From Azorhizobium doebereinerae UFLA1-100 (GTDB lineage: Bacteria; Pseudomonadota; Alphaproteobacteria; Rhizobiales; Xanthobacteraceae): a stretch of DNA of 64,000 bases. Below the pieces are notes generated by a model. The model was not told the DNA's origin. It searched no databases and saw nothing but the letters and a program-made list of their open reading frames with translations. The stretch covers positions 434,001 to 498,000 of the forward strand of contig NZ_AXBA01000001.1 of the NCBI RefSeq assembly GCF_000473085.1. Direction: 5' to 3'. This document shows positions 26,791 through 34,965 of this stretch, piece after piece. The stretch's first letter is position 1. The number at the start of each line of letters is the position of its first letter. The translations under genes were made by a program, and so were the position numbers.

Positions 26791-28332
26791 ATGGCCGACG
26801 CGACTGCCGCAGCTGTTCCAGCAAGCATCGCTCCAGCGAGTGCGCCCAAGAAGATCGGCCTCGTGGCCGCCACCCTGATGGTGGCCGGCAACATGATGGG
26901 CTCGGGCGTGTTCATGCTGCCCGCCAACCTCGCCGCCACCGGCGGCATCGCCATCTTCGGCTGGCTGGTCACCATCACCGGGGCGGTGGCGCTGGCGCTG
27001 GTGTTCGCCAAGCTTGCCTCCATCGATCCCGCCGCCGGCGGGCCCTACGCCTATTCCCGCCAAGCGTTCGGCGACTATATGGGCTATCAGACCAACCTCA
27101 TCTACTGGCTCGCCAATGTGGTGGGCAACGTGGGGCTGGCGGTGGCGGGCCTCGGCTATCTGTCGAACTTCTTCCCCGCGCTCAAGGACCCGCTGATCTC
27201 GGCGCTGGCGCAGATCGCGCTGGTCTGGTTCTTCACCTACGCCAACATCCTCGGCCCGAACGTGGTGGGGCGGCTGCAATCCTTCACCACCTCCTTCGCG
27301 CTGGTGCCGATCCTCGGCATGGCGATCTTCGGCTGGTTCTGGTTCTCCGGCCGCACCTATGCGGAAGGCTGGAACGTCTCCGGCCAGGGCACCTTCCCGG
27401 CCATCGGCGCGACGCTGAACTTCACGCTGTGGGCCTTCATCGGGGTGGAGACCGCCTCGGTGTCCGCCGGCGTGGTGGAGAACCCCCGCCGCAACGTGCC
27501 CATCGCCACGGTGTTCGGCGTGGTGCTGGCGGCGGTGTGCTACGTGCTCTCCTCCACCGTCATCATGGGCATGATCCCCAACAAGGCGCTGATCGCCTCC
27601 TCCGCCCCCTTCGCCGACGCGGCGCGGATCGCGCTCGGCGACACGGCGGCGAACGTGGTGGCCGCCTGCGCCGCCATCGGCTGCCTCGGCTCGCTGGCCG
27701 GCTGGACGCTGCTGGTGGGCCAGACCGCGAAGGCGGCGGCGGACGACGGGCTGTTCCCCAATATCTTCGCCCGCGTCAACGACAAGGGCGTGCCCTCCAT
27801 GGGCCTTGCCATCGTCGCGGTCATCATGAGCCTGCAGGTGCTCGCCACCATGTCGCCGACGGCCAGCGAGCAGTTCGGCAAGATCGCCTCCATCGCCGTC
27901 ATCATGACGCTGCTGCCCTACATCTACTCGGCCATCGCCCTGAAGGTGATCGGCTACAAGAAGATGCCGCACGGCGAATACGGCCTCTACACCATGATCT
28001 CGCTGGTGGCGGCGGTCTATTCGCTGTGGGCGCTAGTGGGCTCGGACGGCAACCAGACCCGCTGGTCGCTGATCTTCGTCATCTCCACCATGGTGTTCTA
28101 CGCCCTGGCGCTGAACCACAAGCGCGACGTGGAGGACGGCACCGTGCACACCGGCGGCGCGGCGCCCCGCTGGGTGCGCTACGTCACCCTCGCCGTCACC
28201 ATCCTCGCCTTGGCCGGCATGTTCTGGGAATCCGTCGGCAAGCGCCGGGCGGACGCGCTGCACACCCGCTCGCCCGCCCCCATCGTGGCGCCGGGCCAGA
28301 CGCCGCCCCCCCCGGCACCCGGCGGCTCCTGA
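26791..28332 (+). CDS. adiC: Arginine/agmatine antiporter
   Basis: A 513-residue APC-superfamily antiporter with about 12 membrane segments. From memory its resemblance to E. coli AdiC is close throughout: the unwound TM1 motif GSGVF (residues 37-41), NFTLWAFIGVETASV with W214 (AdiC W202), and CLGSLAGWTLLVGQTAKAAADDGLFP with W305 (AdiC W293, which stacks on the substrate guanidinium). It exchanges external arginine for internal agmatine. It lies 24 bases after adiA. A C-terminal tail rich in Pro (about 25 residues) extends beyond the E. coli protein. Together the two genes form an arginine-dependent acid-resistance module. Confidence 0.9.
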   Translation: MADATAAAVPASIAPASAPKKIGLVAATLMVAGNMMGSGVFMLPANLAATGGIAIFGWLVTITGAVALALVFAKLASIDPAAGGPYAYSRQAFGDYMGYQTNLIYWLANVVGNVGLAVAGLGYLSNFFPALKDPLISALAQIALVWFFTYANILGPNVVGRLQSFTTSFALVPILGMAIFGWFWFSGRTYAEGWNVSGQGTFPAIGATLNFTLWAFIGVETASVSAGVVENPRRNVPIATVFGVVLAAVCYVLSSTVIMGMIPNKALIASSAPFADAARIALGDTAANVVAACAAIGCLGSLAGWTLLVGQTAKAAADDGLFPNIFARVNDKGVPSMGLAIVAVIMSLQVLATMSPTASEQFGKIASIAVIMTLLPYIYSAIALKVIGYKKMPHGEYGLYTMISLVAAVYSLWALVGSDGNQTRWSLIFVISTMVFYALALNHKRDVEDGTVHTGGAAPRWVRYVTLAVTILALAGMFWESVGKRRADALHTRSPAPIVAPGQTPPPPAPGGS

Positions 28333-28449
28333 GCCGGCGAAGCGCGCCCGGACATCCCGGGTGCGCGGCCTCCACGGCCGGGCACCCGCCCAGTGTTCAA
28401 GCCGGGCGCGTTAGGGTATCACGATCCCGAACAGTGACGTGTTGCGGGG

Positions 28450-29631
28450 GTGGTCCGGGTGTCTCTTCCCAGCTTACTGGTGCCGCCCGAGCCGGCCCGC
28501 CTTGCCGCCGTCGATGCTCTTTGCGCCTGGCCGCATCCCTATGACGTGGGAGCGGAGCAGGACCGCCTGTTCGTCGCCGGCATGCGCGAGATCGTCGCCT
28601 GGCATCAGGAGCGCTCGCCCTTCTATGCCGGCCTGATGGCCCGGCGCGGCTTCACGGCGGACCACATCGTGGACGTGGCGAGCTGCGCGGACATCCCCGC
28701 AATCCATGCCAATTTCTTCAAGACCCACGAGGTGCTGTCGATCCCGAAGGATCAGGTGAGCACCCACCTCACCTCCTCCGGCACCACCGGCCAGCGCAGC
28801 CAGATGTTCTTCGACGACTGGTCGCTGGGCTCGGCCCAGCGCATGGTCGCCTTCACCTTCCGCCATTACGGCTGGGAGACACCGGAGCAGCCGACCAATT
28901 ATCTGCTGCTGTCCTACGAGCCCGTCGCCGGCATGAAGATCGGCACGGCCTTCACCAAGAATTTCCTGCTGAGCTTCGCCCCGCCGGACCGCATCGCCTA
29001 TGCCTTGCGCGCCACCGGGCACGGCCACGAGTTCGACCCGTTCGGCGCCATCCGCGCGTTGCAGGAGTTCGCCGACGCCGGCCTGCCGGTCCGCATCTTC
29101 GGCTTTCCCGCCTATCTGCATTTCATCCTGGAGCGCATGGCCGACATGGGCCTGCCGCCGCTCGCCTTGCCGGAGGGCTCGCTGGTGTTCCTCGGCGGCG
29201 GCTGGAAGGGGCATGCGGACAAGCAGATCCCCAAGCGCGAGCTCTATGCCCGCATCACCGCGCAGCTCGGCATCCCCGACGCGCGCTGCCGGGAGAGCTT
29301 CGGCTCCACCGAGCATTGCGTGCCCTATGTGGAATGCGCCAACCACAATTTCCACGTGCCCGCCTGGTCGCGCGTATTCATCCGCGACGTGCGCACGCTC
29401 GATGTGGCGAAGGATGGCCAGACCGGCTTCCTGCACTTCGTCTCGCCCTACATCACCTCGGTGCCGGCCCACAGCGTGCTGATGGGTGACCTGGCGGAGG
29501 TTGGCCACGGGGCAGCCTGCGGTTGCGGCCTCACCACGCCCACCCTGCGCATCGCGGGGCGCGCCGGCACGTCGCGCAACCGCACCTGCTCGCTCGCCGC
29601 GGCCGAACTCCTGAAGAGGACCGCGGCATGA
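28450..29631 (+). CDS. LuxE-like acyl-protein synthetase / acyl-adenylating ligase
   Basis: A 393-residue member of the LuxE (acyl-protein synthetase) family within the acyl-adenylate-forming superfamily. The phosphate loop SSGTTGQRSQ lies near residues 108-117, and ESFGSTEHCVPYVEC and GFLHFVSPY match the later LuxE/PaaK core. In lux systems LuxE activates a fatty acid as acyl-AMP, loads it on its own cysteine and hands it to the LuxC reductase. Here the next gene carries a LuxC domain and overlaps by four bases. The start is uncertain: GTG at 28450 or 28459. No luciferase genes are present, so the role is not light production. Confidence 0.82.
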   Translation: MVRVSLPSLLVPPEPARLAAVDALCAWPHPYDVGAEQDRLFVAGMREIVAWHQERSPFYAGLMARRGFTADHIVDVASCADIPAIHANFFKTHEVLSIPKDQVSTHLTSSGTTGQRSQMFFDDWSLGSAQRMVAFTFRHYGWETPEQPTNYLLLSYEPVAGMKIGTAFTKNFLLSFAPPDRIAYALRATGHGHEFDPFGAIRALQEFADAGLPVRIFGFPAYLHFILERMADMGLPPLALPEGSLVFLGGGWKGHADKQIPKRELYARITAQLGIPDARCRESFGSTEHCVPYVECANHNFHVPAWSRVFIRDVRTLDVAKDGQTGFLHFVSPYITSVPAHSVLMGDLAEVGHGAACGCGLTTPTLRIAGRAGTSRNRTCSLAAAELLKRTAA

Positions 29632-32162
29632 ACCGCAGGCATCTCTGGCGCGGCGAATGGCTCGCTGCCGATCTCGACACCGATCTCGACACCGCCTTGG
29701 CCGGCCTCGGCGACACGCTGGACACGGACCTCTCCGCGACGCTCGACACCGGCGTGTTGCTGCGCGCCGCCGACCGCTTGTCCGCCGCCATCGCCAGACG
29801 CGCGCATCCTGAGCTCTCGGAAGCGTTGGCGGAAGCCGGCTATAGCGCCGAGCAGGCCGACCGCGTGCTCGACCGCGTGGCGGGCTTCCTGTCCTGGGAC
29901 AGCCTCTCGGCCAAGCTGAGCCGAGAGCTGGGCGCCGACGACCCGGCCATGCTGCGCCGCTTCGATTTCTCCCGCCCCATCTTCGAGGGCTGGGCGCCGC
30001 TCGGCGTGCTGATGCACGTGGCTGCCGGCAATGCGCCGACCGTCGCGCCGCTGAGCGTGGTGGAAGGCCTGCTCACCGGCAACATCAACATCCTCAAGGC
30101 CAGCAGCTCCGACGGCCCGTTCGCCGAGTTGCTGCTCAAGGCGCTGGTGGACGCGGCGCCCGACGGCGCATTGAAGCCCTTCGTCTATTCGCTGCGCATC
30201 CCCTCCAGCGACAAGGCCCGACTGACGACGGTCCTGAACCTCGCCGACGGCGTCGCCGCCTGGGGCAGCGAGGAGGCGGTGAACGCCATCCGCGCGCTCG
30301 CCCCCTCCTCCGCCCGCATCGTCGAATGGGGCCACAAGATCTCCTTCGGCTATGTAACCCCTGCCGCCGCCGCGGATCCGGCAGTGCTCGCCGCCATGGC
30401 GCACGATGTCTGCCTCAACGAGCAGCAGGCCTGCGCCAGCCCGCAATGTCTCTATCTGGAGGTGGAGGACGGCGAGGACGTGCAGGCGGCGCTCAATGCC
30501 TTCGCCGGCCGCTTCGCCGCCGCGCTGGGCGAGGTTTCCGGCCGCACGCCCGCGCGCCTCGTGCCCGGTCCGCAGGAACAGGCGGAGATCACCACCGCCT
30601 GCGAACTGGTGCGGCTGGGCGCCGTACTGGGCGAAGGCGACATCGTGGAGGCGCCGGACGGCAGTTGGCGCCTGCTGCTGGATTACGCCGCGCCGCTGCG
30701 CGCCTCGCCTCTGTTTCGCACGCTGTGGATCAAACCCATGGTGCGCGCCCGCCTCGTCGCCACGCTGCGGCCGCTGCGGCCCTATCTCCAGACCTGCGGC
30801 CTCGGCTGCGCCGCAGGCGAGCTGGCCGCGCTCACCAGCCTCTTGACCAAGGCCGGCGTCTATCGCGTCACCCCGCCCGGGGGCATGCTGGACGGCTACA
30901 TGGGCGAACCGCACGACGGCGTCTATGCGTTGCAACGCTACAGCCGCCGGGTCTGCCTGCGCGCGCCCGAGCCGCTGGTGGCGGGCATCGCCGCCTTCGG
31001 CGACTTCGTGCCCGCCCCGCCGCCTGGCCTGCTGCCCCACACGCCGGTCCTGACCAAGGAAGCGTTCCAGGCCCGTCCGGTCCCGGAGAAGGACGCCCAT
31101 CTCTATTTCCGCAGCGGCGGCAGCAGCGGCGCGCCCAAGCTCTCCGTCTTCAGCCATCACGATTACGACGGCCAGATGAGCGCCGCCGCCGAGGGCCTCT
31201 ACGCTACCGGCCTCGACCCGGCCACCGACCGGGTGATGAATTTGTTCAAGGCCGGCTATCTCTACGGCGGCTTCGTCAGCTTCTTCTCCATCCTGGAGCG
31301 GATGAAGGCGGTGTGCTTCCCCATGGCCTCCATCGACGAGCTGGATCAGGTAGTGCAGGCCATCGCCGACTACAAGGTGGACACGCTCATCGGCATGCCC
31401 GGCTATCTCATTCGCCTGTTCCGCGAGCAGGGGGACGCTCTGAAGGCCTATGGCGGGGTGCGCAAGATCTTCTACGGCGGCGAGCATTTCAACGAGGCGC
31501 AGAAGGACTTCCTGCGCCGCGACTTCGGCGTCCACACCATCCGCTCGGCGGTCTATGGCAGCGTGGATGCCGGGCCTCTGGCCTATGCCTGCCCCCATTG
31601 CGACGGCGGCGTCCATCACGTGATGTCGCGCACGCAATTCCTGGAAATCCTCGACCTCGATGGCGACCGGCCGGTGGCGGACGGCGCGGTGGGGCGCCTC
31701 GTCTTCACCTCGCGGCTGCGCCACGGCCAGGGGGTGGACCGCTACGAGATCGGTGATCTCGGCCGCTGGGTGGCGGAGCCCTGCCCCTGCGGACGGGCGG
31801 CGCCGCGCTTCGAGCTGATGGGCCGCCATGGCGACGTCTTCCGTATCGGCATGAAGTTCCTCAACTATCGCAAGATCGCCAATCTGCTCGCCGACCACGG
31901 CGGCTATGCCGGCGAATTGCAGGCCGTGCTCGACTGGTCCGGCGGCAAGGAGCGCATCGTGCTCCGGGTGGACGAGGGCAGCGGGCTCGCCCCGGCCTCC
32001 GTCGCCCCCCTCCTGCTGGAGCGCTATCCGGAGCTGCGCGAGGCGGTCATCAAATATCACGTCCTCGATCTGGCGGTGGAGCCGGTGGCGCCCGGCGCCT
32101 TCGAGCGCATCGCCGGGAGCGGCAAGCTGCGCATGGTGATCGACCGCCGGCAGACGGCCTGA
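29628..32162 (+). CDS. LuxC-type acyl-CoA reductase fused to a PaaK-like adenylation domain
   Basis: An unusually long protein of 844 residues with two parts. Residues about 60-450 form a LuxC-type acyl-CoA/acyl-protein reductase. GNAPTVAPLSVVEGLLTGN is the nucleotide-binding segment and Cys269 in NEQQACASPQ is the likely acyl-thioester cysteine. Residues about 480-840 form a PaaK/F390-synthetase-like adenylation domain with its own loop RSGGSSGAPK near 494-503, GGEHFNE and YGSVDAGP, and a metal-binding-like CPHC/CPC cluster near the end. The reductase would make an aldehyde from an activated acid; the fused domain could supply that acid. This domain pairing is not part of classical luxCDABEG. 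Confidence 0.82.
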   Translation: MNRRHLWRGEWLAADLDTDLDTALAGLGDTLDTDLSATLDTGVLLRAADRLSAAIARRAHPELSEALAEAGYSAEQADRVLDRVAGFLSWDSLSAKLSRELGADDPAMLRRFDFSRPIFEGWAPLGVLMHVAAGNAPTVAPLSVVEGLLTGNINILKASSSDGPFAELLLKALVDAAPDGALKPFVYSLRIPSSDKARLTTVLNLADGVAAWGSEEAVNAIRALAPSSARIVEWGHKISFGYVTPAAAADPAVLAAMAHDVCLNEQQACASPQCLYLEVEDGEDVQAALNAFAGRFAAALGEVSGRTPARLVPGPQEQAEITTACELVRLGAVLGEGDIVEAPDGSWRLLLDYAAPLRASPLFRTLWIKPMVRARLVATLRPLRPYLQTCGLGCAAGELAALTSLLTKAGVYRVTPPGGMLDGYMGEPHDGVYALQRYSRRVCLRAPEPLVAGIAAFGDFVPAPPPGLLPHTPVLTKEAFQARPVPEKDAHLYFRSGGSSGAPKLSVFSHHDYDGQMSAAAEGLYATGLDPATDRVMNLFKAGYLYGGFVSFFSILERMKAVCFPMASIDELDQVVQAIADYKVDTLIGMPGYLIRLFREQGDALKAYGGVRKIFYGGEHFNEAQKDFLRRDFGVHTIRSAVYGSVDAGPLAYACPHCDGGVHHVMSRTQFLEILDLDGDRPVADGAVGRLVFTSRLRHGQGVDRYEIGDLGRWVAEPCPCGRAAPRFELMGRHGDVFRIGMKFLNYRKIANLLADHGGYAGELQAVLDWSGGKERIVLRVDEGSGLAPASVAPLLLERYPELREAVIKYHVLDLAVEPVAPGAFERIAGSGKLRMVIDRRQTA

Positions 32163-32188
32163 AACAGCTAAGGTCCGAGGTTCTTCCC

Positions 32189-33457
32189 ATGACCACCTAT
32201 CCCTTGCCGACCGTCGTCGCGGTCGCCCGCACCCTCTCGCCTTACTACCGCAAGCTCTATGCCGGGCTGCCGGACACCGGCTGGGCGCTGGCGGACCTGC
32301 CGGTGGTGGAGCAAGCCGCCTTCTGGGACCCCGCCGTCCCCATTGAGGCGCAGCTCACCGGCCCGCTTTCCGACGGCATCGTGTTCAAGAGCGGCGGCAC
32401 CACCGGCAGCCCGAAATTCTCGGTGTTCACAGCCGAGGAATGGACCGCCTTCGTCTCGGCTTTCGGCGAGAGCCTGACTGCCAACGGCCTGCACAGCGGC
32501 ATGCGGGTGGCCAATCTGTTCTATGCGGGGGAACTCTACGCCAGCTTCCTGTTCCTGCACGATTCCCTGCGCCAGGCGCTGTCGAACGTGGTGGAATTTC
32601 CCATCTCCGGCCAGGCCGATCTCGCCTTCATCGCGAAGTCGCTGAAGGACTTTTCCATCGACGTGGTGCTCGGCGTGCCGACCACCATCCTCAAGCTTGC
32701 GGAACTGGTGCGCGAGACCGGCATGACCGGCCTCAAGGTGCAGCGCATCCTCTATGGCGGCGAGGATCTCTATGACGACCAGCGCGCCTTCATCGCCAGC
32801 GTGTTCCCCGGCGCGCACATCACCTCGGTCGGCATCGCCAGCGTCGACGGCGCGCTGATCGGCTATTGCGACCCCACCTGCGGGCCGCACGAGCACCGCG
32901 TCTTCGGCCGGCACACCATCGTCGAGATCGTCGACGACGCTACAGGCCTGCCGATCGAGGCGCCCGGCCAGGAGGGCCGCGTGCTGCTGACCAATCTCAC
33001 GCGCCTGCTGATGCCCATCATCCGCTATCCCTCGGGCGACCGGGCGCGGTGGATCGACCCGCCCGGCACGGAGGACCGCCGCTTCCGCCTGCTGGGGCGC
33101 TCCGACGACGGCGCGCGCATCGGGCCGATGACGCTCTATGTGGAGGACGTCCACCATGTCCTCGAACCCTATACGGAGCGGGCCGGGATCAGCGGTTTCC
33201 AGTTGGTCGTCACCCACCAGGGCCGCCTCGACCGCATGACGCTGCGCATCGGCACCGGTGATCCGGCTGCCGCCGCTGCCCATACCGCACAGATCAGCGC
33301 CGCCATCTATGCGGCACGCCCCATGTTCGGTGAGCTGCTGCACAAGGATCTCGTGCATCCGCTGGAGGTGGAGTGGGTGAGCGGGCGGGAACTGGAGACC
33401 AACCCGCGCACCGGCAAGCTGCGCCGCGTCATCGACCGTCGGCAGGACGGGGCATGA
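32189..33457 (+). CDS. PaaK-like adenylate-forming enzyme
   Basis: A 422-residue acyl-adenylating enzyme of the phenylacetate-CoA ligase/coenzyme F390 synthetase group. The loop KSGGTTGSPK lies near residues 67-76, GGEDLYDDQRAF and IASVDGALIGYCDP follow, and the small C-terminal domain begins near residue 310. It resembles the C-terminal part of the preceding fusion protein (shared SGG(T/S)(T/S)G-PKxSVF, GGEx-N/Y, C-terminal RRVIDRRQ), so the two may be paralogues by duplication. It ends with an ATGA overlap to the next gene. The acid substrate is unknown. Confidence 0.8.
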   Translation: MTTYPLPTVVAVARTLSPYYRKLYAGLPDTGWALADLPVVEQAAFWDPAVPIEAQLTGPLSDGIVFKSGGTTGSPKFSVFTAEEWTAFVSAFGESLTANGLHSGMRVANLFYAGELYASFLFLHDSLRQALSNVVEFPISGQADLAFIAKSLKDFSIDVVLGVPTTILKLAELVRETGMTGLKVQRILYGGEDLYDDQRAFIASVFPGAHITSVGIASVDGALIGYCDPTCGPHEHRVFGRHTIVEIVDDATGLPIEAPGQEGRVLLTNLTRLLMPIIRYPSGDRARWIDPPGTEDRRFRLLGRSDDGARIGPMTLYVEDVHHVLEPYTERAGISGFQLVVTHQGRLDRMTLRIGTGDPAAAAAHTAQISAAIYAARPMFGELLHKDLVHPLEVEWVSGRELETNPRTGKLRRVIDRRQDGA

Positions 33458-34965
33458 GCGCCCTGCCGCACGACTGGGACCCCAACCAGTACCGCTTGCT
33501 GCTGCCGAGCCGCCTGGACGCCGTTCCGGCGGCCCTCGCCTTCGTGCGGGCGGTGGCCGAGGACGCCGGTTTTCCGGAGGCGGAGCGGTTCCAGATCGAG
33601 CTGGCGACGGAGGAGGCGGCCAGCAACGCCGTCAAGCACGCCTACCGTCCGCACGAGCACGCCTGCGTCGAGATCACCTGCCGCACCACCGCGCTGGGCC
33701 TGGAGATCCGCGTCCGGGACGAGGGCCGCCCGTTCGATCCGGACACGGTGGAGCGGCACGATCCGGCCAAGGCGACGGAAAATGCCATGGGCCTCGGGCT
33801 CGGCGTATTCCTTATCGAGCACATGATGGACAAGGTGCAGTTCCGCAACCTGGGGGCGGCGGGCAAGGAAGTCCGCCTCGTCAAGTTCCGCCCGGCGGTG
33901 GCCATCGAGCGCCCGGTGCCTCCGCCGGAGGCCAGCGCGCCCGCTGCGCCGGCCGACACCGCGCCGGTTGAGCTCTCCATCCACCCCATGCAGCCGGACG
34001 AGGCCATCAAGGTGGCCCAGTGCGTCTATGAGGCCTACGGCTATTCCTACGTCTACGAGCACGTCTATTTTCCCGACCGCATGGTGCGGCTGAACGAGAG
34101 CGGGGAGATCTGTTCGCTGGTGGCCACCACGCGGGACGGCGCGGTGGCCGGCCATGCGGCGCTGGTGTTCGGCGAGGACCCCAATCTGTGCGACCTCGCC
34201 ATCTGCGTCACCCTGCCGGAATTTCGCGGCCGGCAGGTGGCGCGGCGGCTTGCCGAGGAACTGATCGGCTACGCCCGCAGGCGCGGCAGCAAGGCGGTGT
34301 TCATCGAGCAGGTGACCTCGCACCCCTTCACCCAGCGCTTCGCCAGCCGCCTCGGCCTGCGCGACTGCGCGCTGCTGCTGGGGCTGGCACCCGCCACGCT
34401 TTCGTTCCGCGGCATCGCCGAGACGCTGGGCCACCGGGAATCCATCGTCCTCGGCCTGCTGCCGGTGGCCGAGCGGGCCGACGTGCCGGTGATCCATCCT
34501 CCCGGGCACCATGCCGAAATGGTGGAGCGGCTCTATGCCGGCCTCGGCTGCCCCTTCGGCCGCGCCGCGCCGGATGCCCCGATCCTGCCGCCGAGGCGGG
34601 AGCAGACCACGCTCGGCGTCGCCATCAGCGGCAATCTGGCGGTGGCGACGGTCGCGGTGCAGACCTATGGCGCCGATTTGAAGCAGCGCGTGCTGCACGA
34701 GACCAACCAGGCGCACCGCGCGAAGGCCGAAGTGGTGGTGCTGCATCTGCCGCTGGAGCAGCCGGAGGCCGCCTGGGCGGTGCCGGTGCTGGAGGAAGCC
34801 GGCTTCCTGTTCACCGGCGTCCTGCCGCGCACCAGCGGCGGCGACACGCTGATCATGCAGCATCTGCTGGGCACCGTGCTCGACTACGACGCCATCTGCG
34901 TGGAGTCGCCCATCGCCCGTGATCTCCTGGCCTATGTCCGCGCCCGTGACCCGGCCAGCGTCTGA
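33454..34965 (+). CDS. Anti-sigma-type histidine-kinase-like ATPase fused to GNAT acetyltransferase domain
   Basis: A 503-residue fusion. Residues 1-150 form a GHKL ATPase of the RsbW/SpoIIAB type: N-box ATEEAASNAVKHAY near 49-62, G1 box VRDEGRPFDP and G2 box MGLGLGVFLIEHMMD. An Ala/Pro linker follows. Residues about 170-320 form a GNAT fold with the acetyl-CoA loop EFRGRQVARRLAEEL. About 180 further residues resemble no domain I can name. Such ATPases normally phosphorylate an anti-anti-sigma partner, but no STAS or sigma gene is nearby. Alternatively the protein modifies an acyl carrier or the acyl-activating enzymes. It is embedded in the LuxC/LuxE operon, overlapping both neighbours. Confidence 0.8.
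   Translation: MSALPHDWDPNQYRLLLPSRLDAVPAALAFVRAVAEDAGFPEAERFQIELATEEAASNAVKHAYRPHEHACVEITCRTTALGLEIRVRDEGRPFDPDTVERHDPAKATENAMGLGLGVFLIEHMMDKVQFRNLGAAGKEVRLVKFRPAVAIERPVPPPEASAPAAPADTAPVELSIHPMQPDEAIKVAQCVYEAYGYSYVYEHVYFPDRMVRLNESGEICSLVATTRDGAVAGHAALVFGEDPNLCDLAICVTLPEFRGRQVARRLAEELIGYARRRGSKAVFIEQVTSHPFTQRFASRLGLRDCALLLGLAPATLSFRGIAETLGHRESIVLGLLPVAERADVPVIHPPGHHAEMVERLYAGLGCPFGRAAPDAPILPPRREQTTLGVAISGNLAVATVAVQTYGADLKQRVLHETNQAHRAKAEVVVLHLPLEQPEAAWAVPVLEEAGFLFTGVLPRTSGGDTLIMQHLLGTVLDYDAICVESPIARDLLAYVRARDPASV

Noticed and set aside
29448-32060. An 870-codon open frame on the minus strand
   Set aside because: It lies opposite the LuxC-adenylation fusion. Its composition is His/Arg/Gly/Ala-rich low-complexity sequence typical of shadow frames in GC-rich DNA, with no motif.
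28450-33457. A bioluminescence operon
   Set aside because: LuxC- and LuxE-like domains are present, but no luciferase (luxA/B), thioesterase (luxD) or flavin reductase (luxG) gene is in the window.
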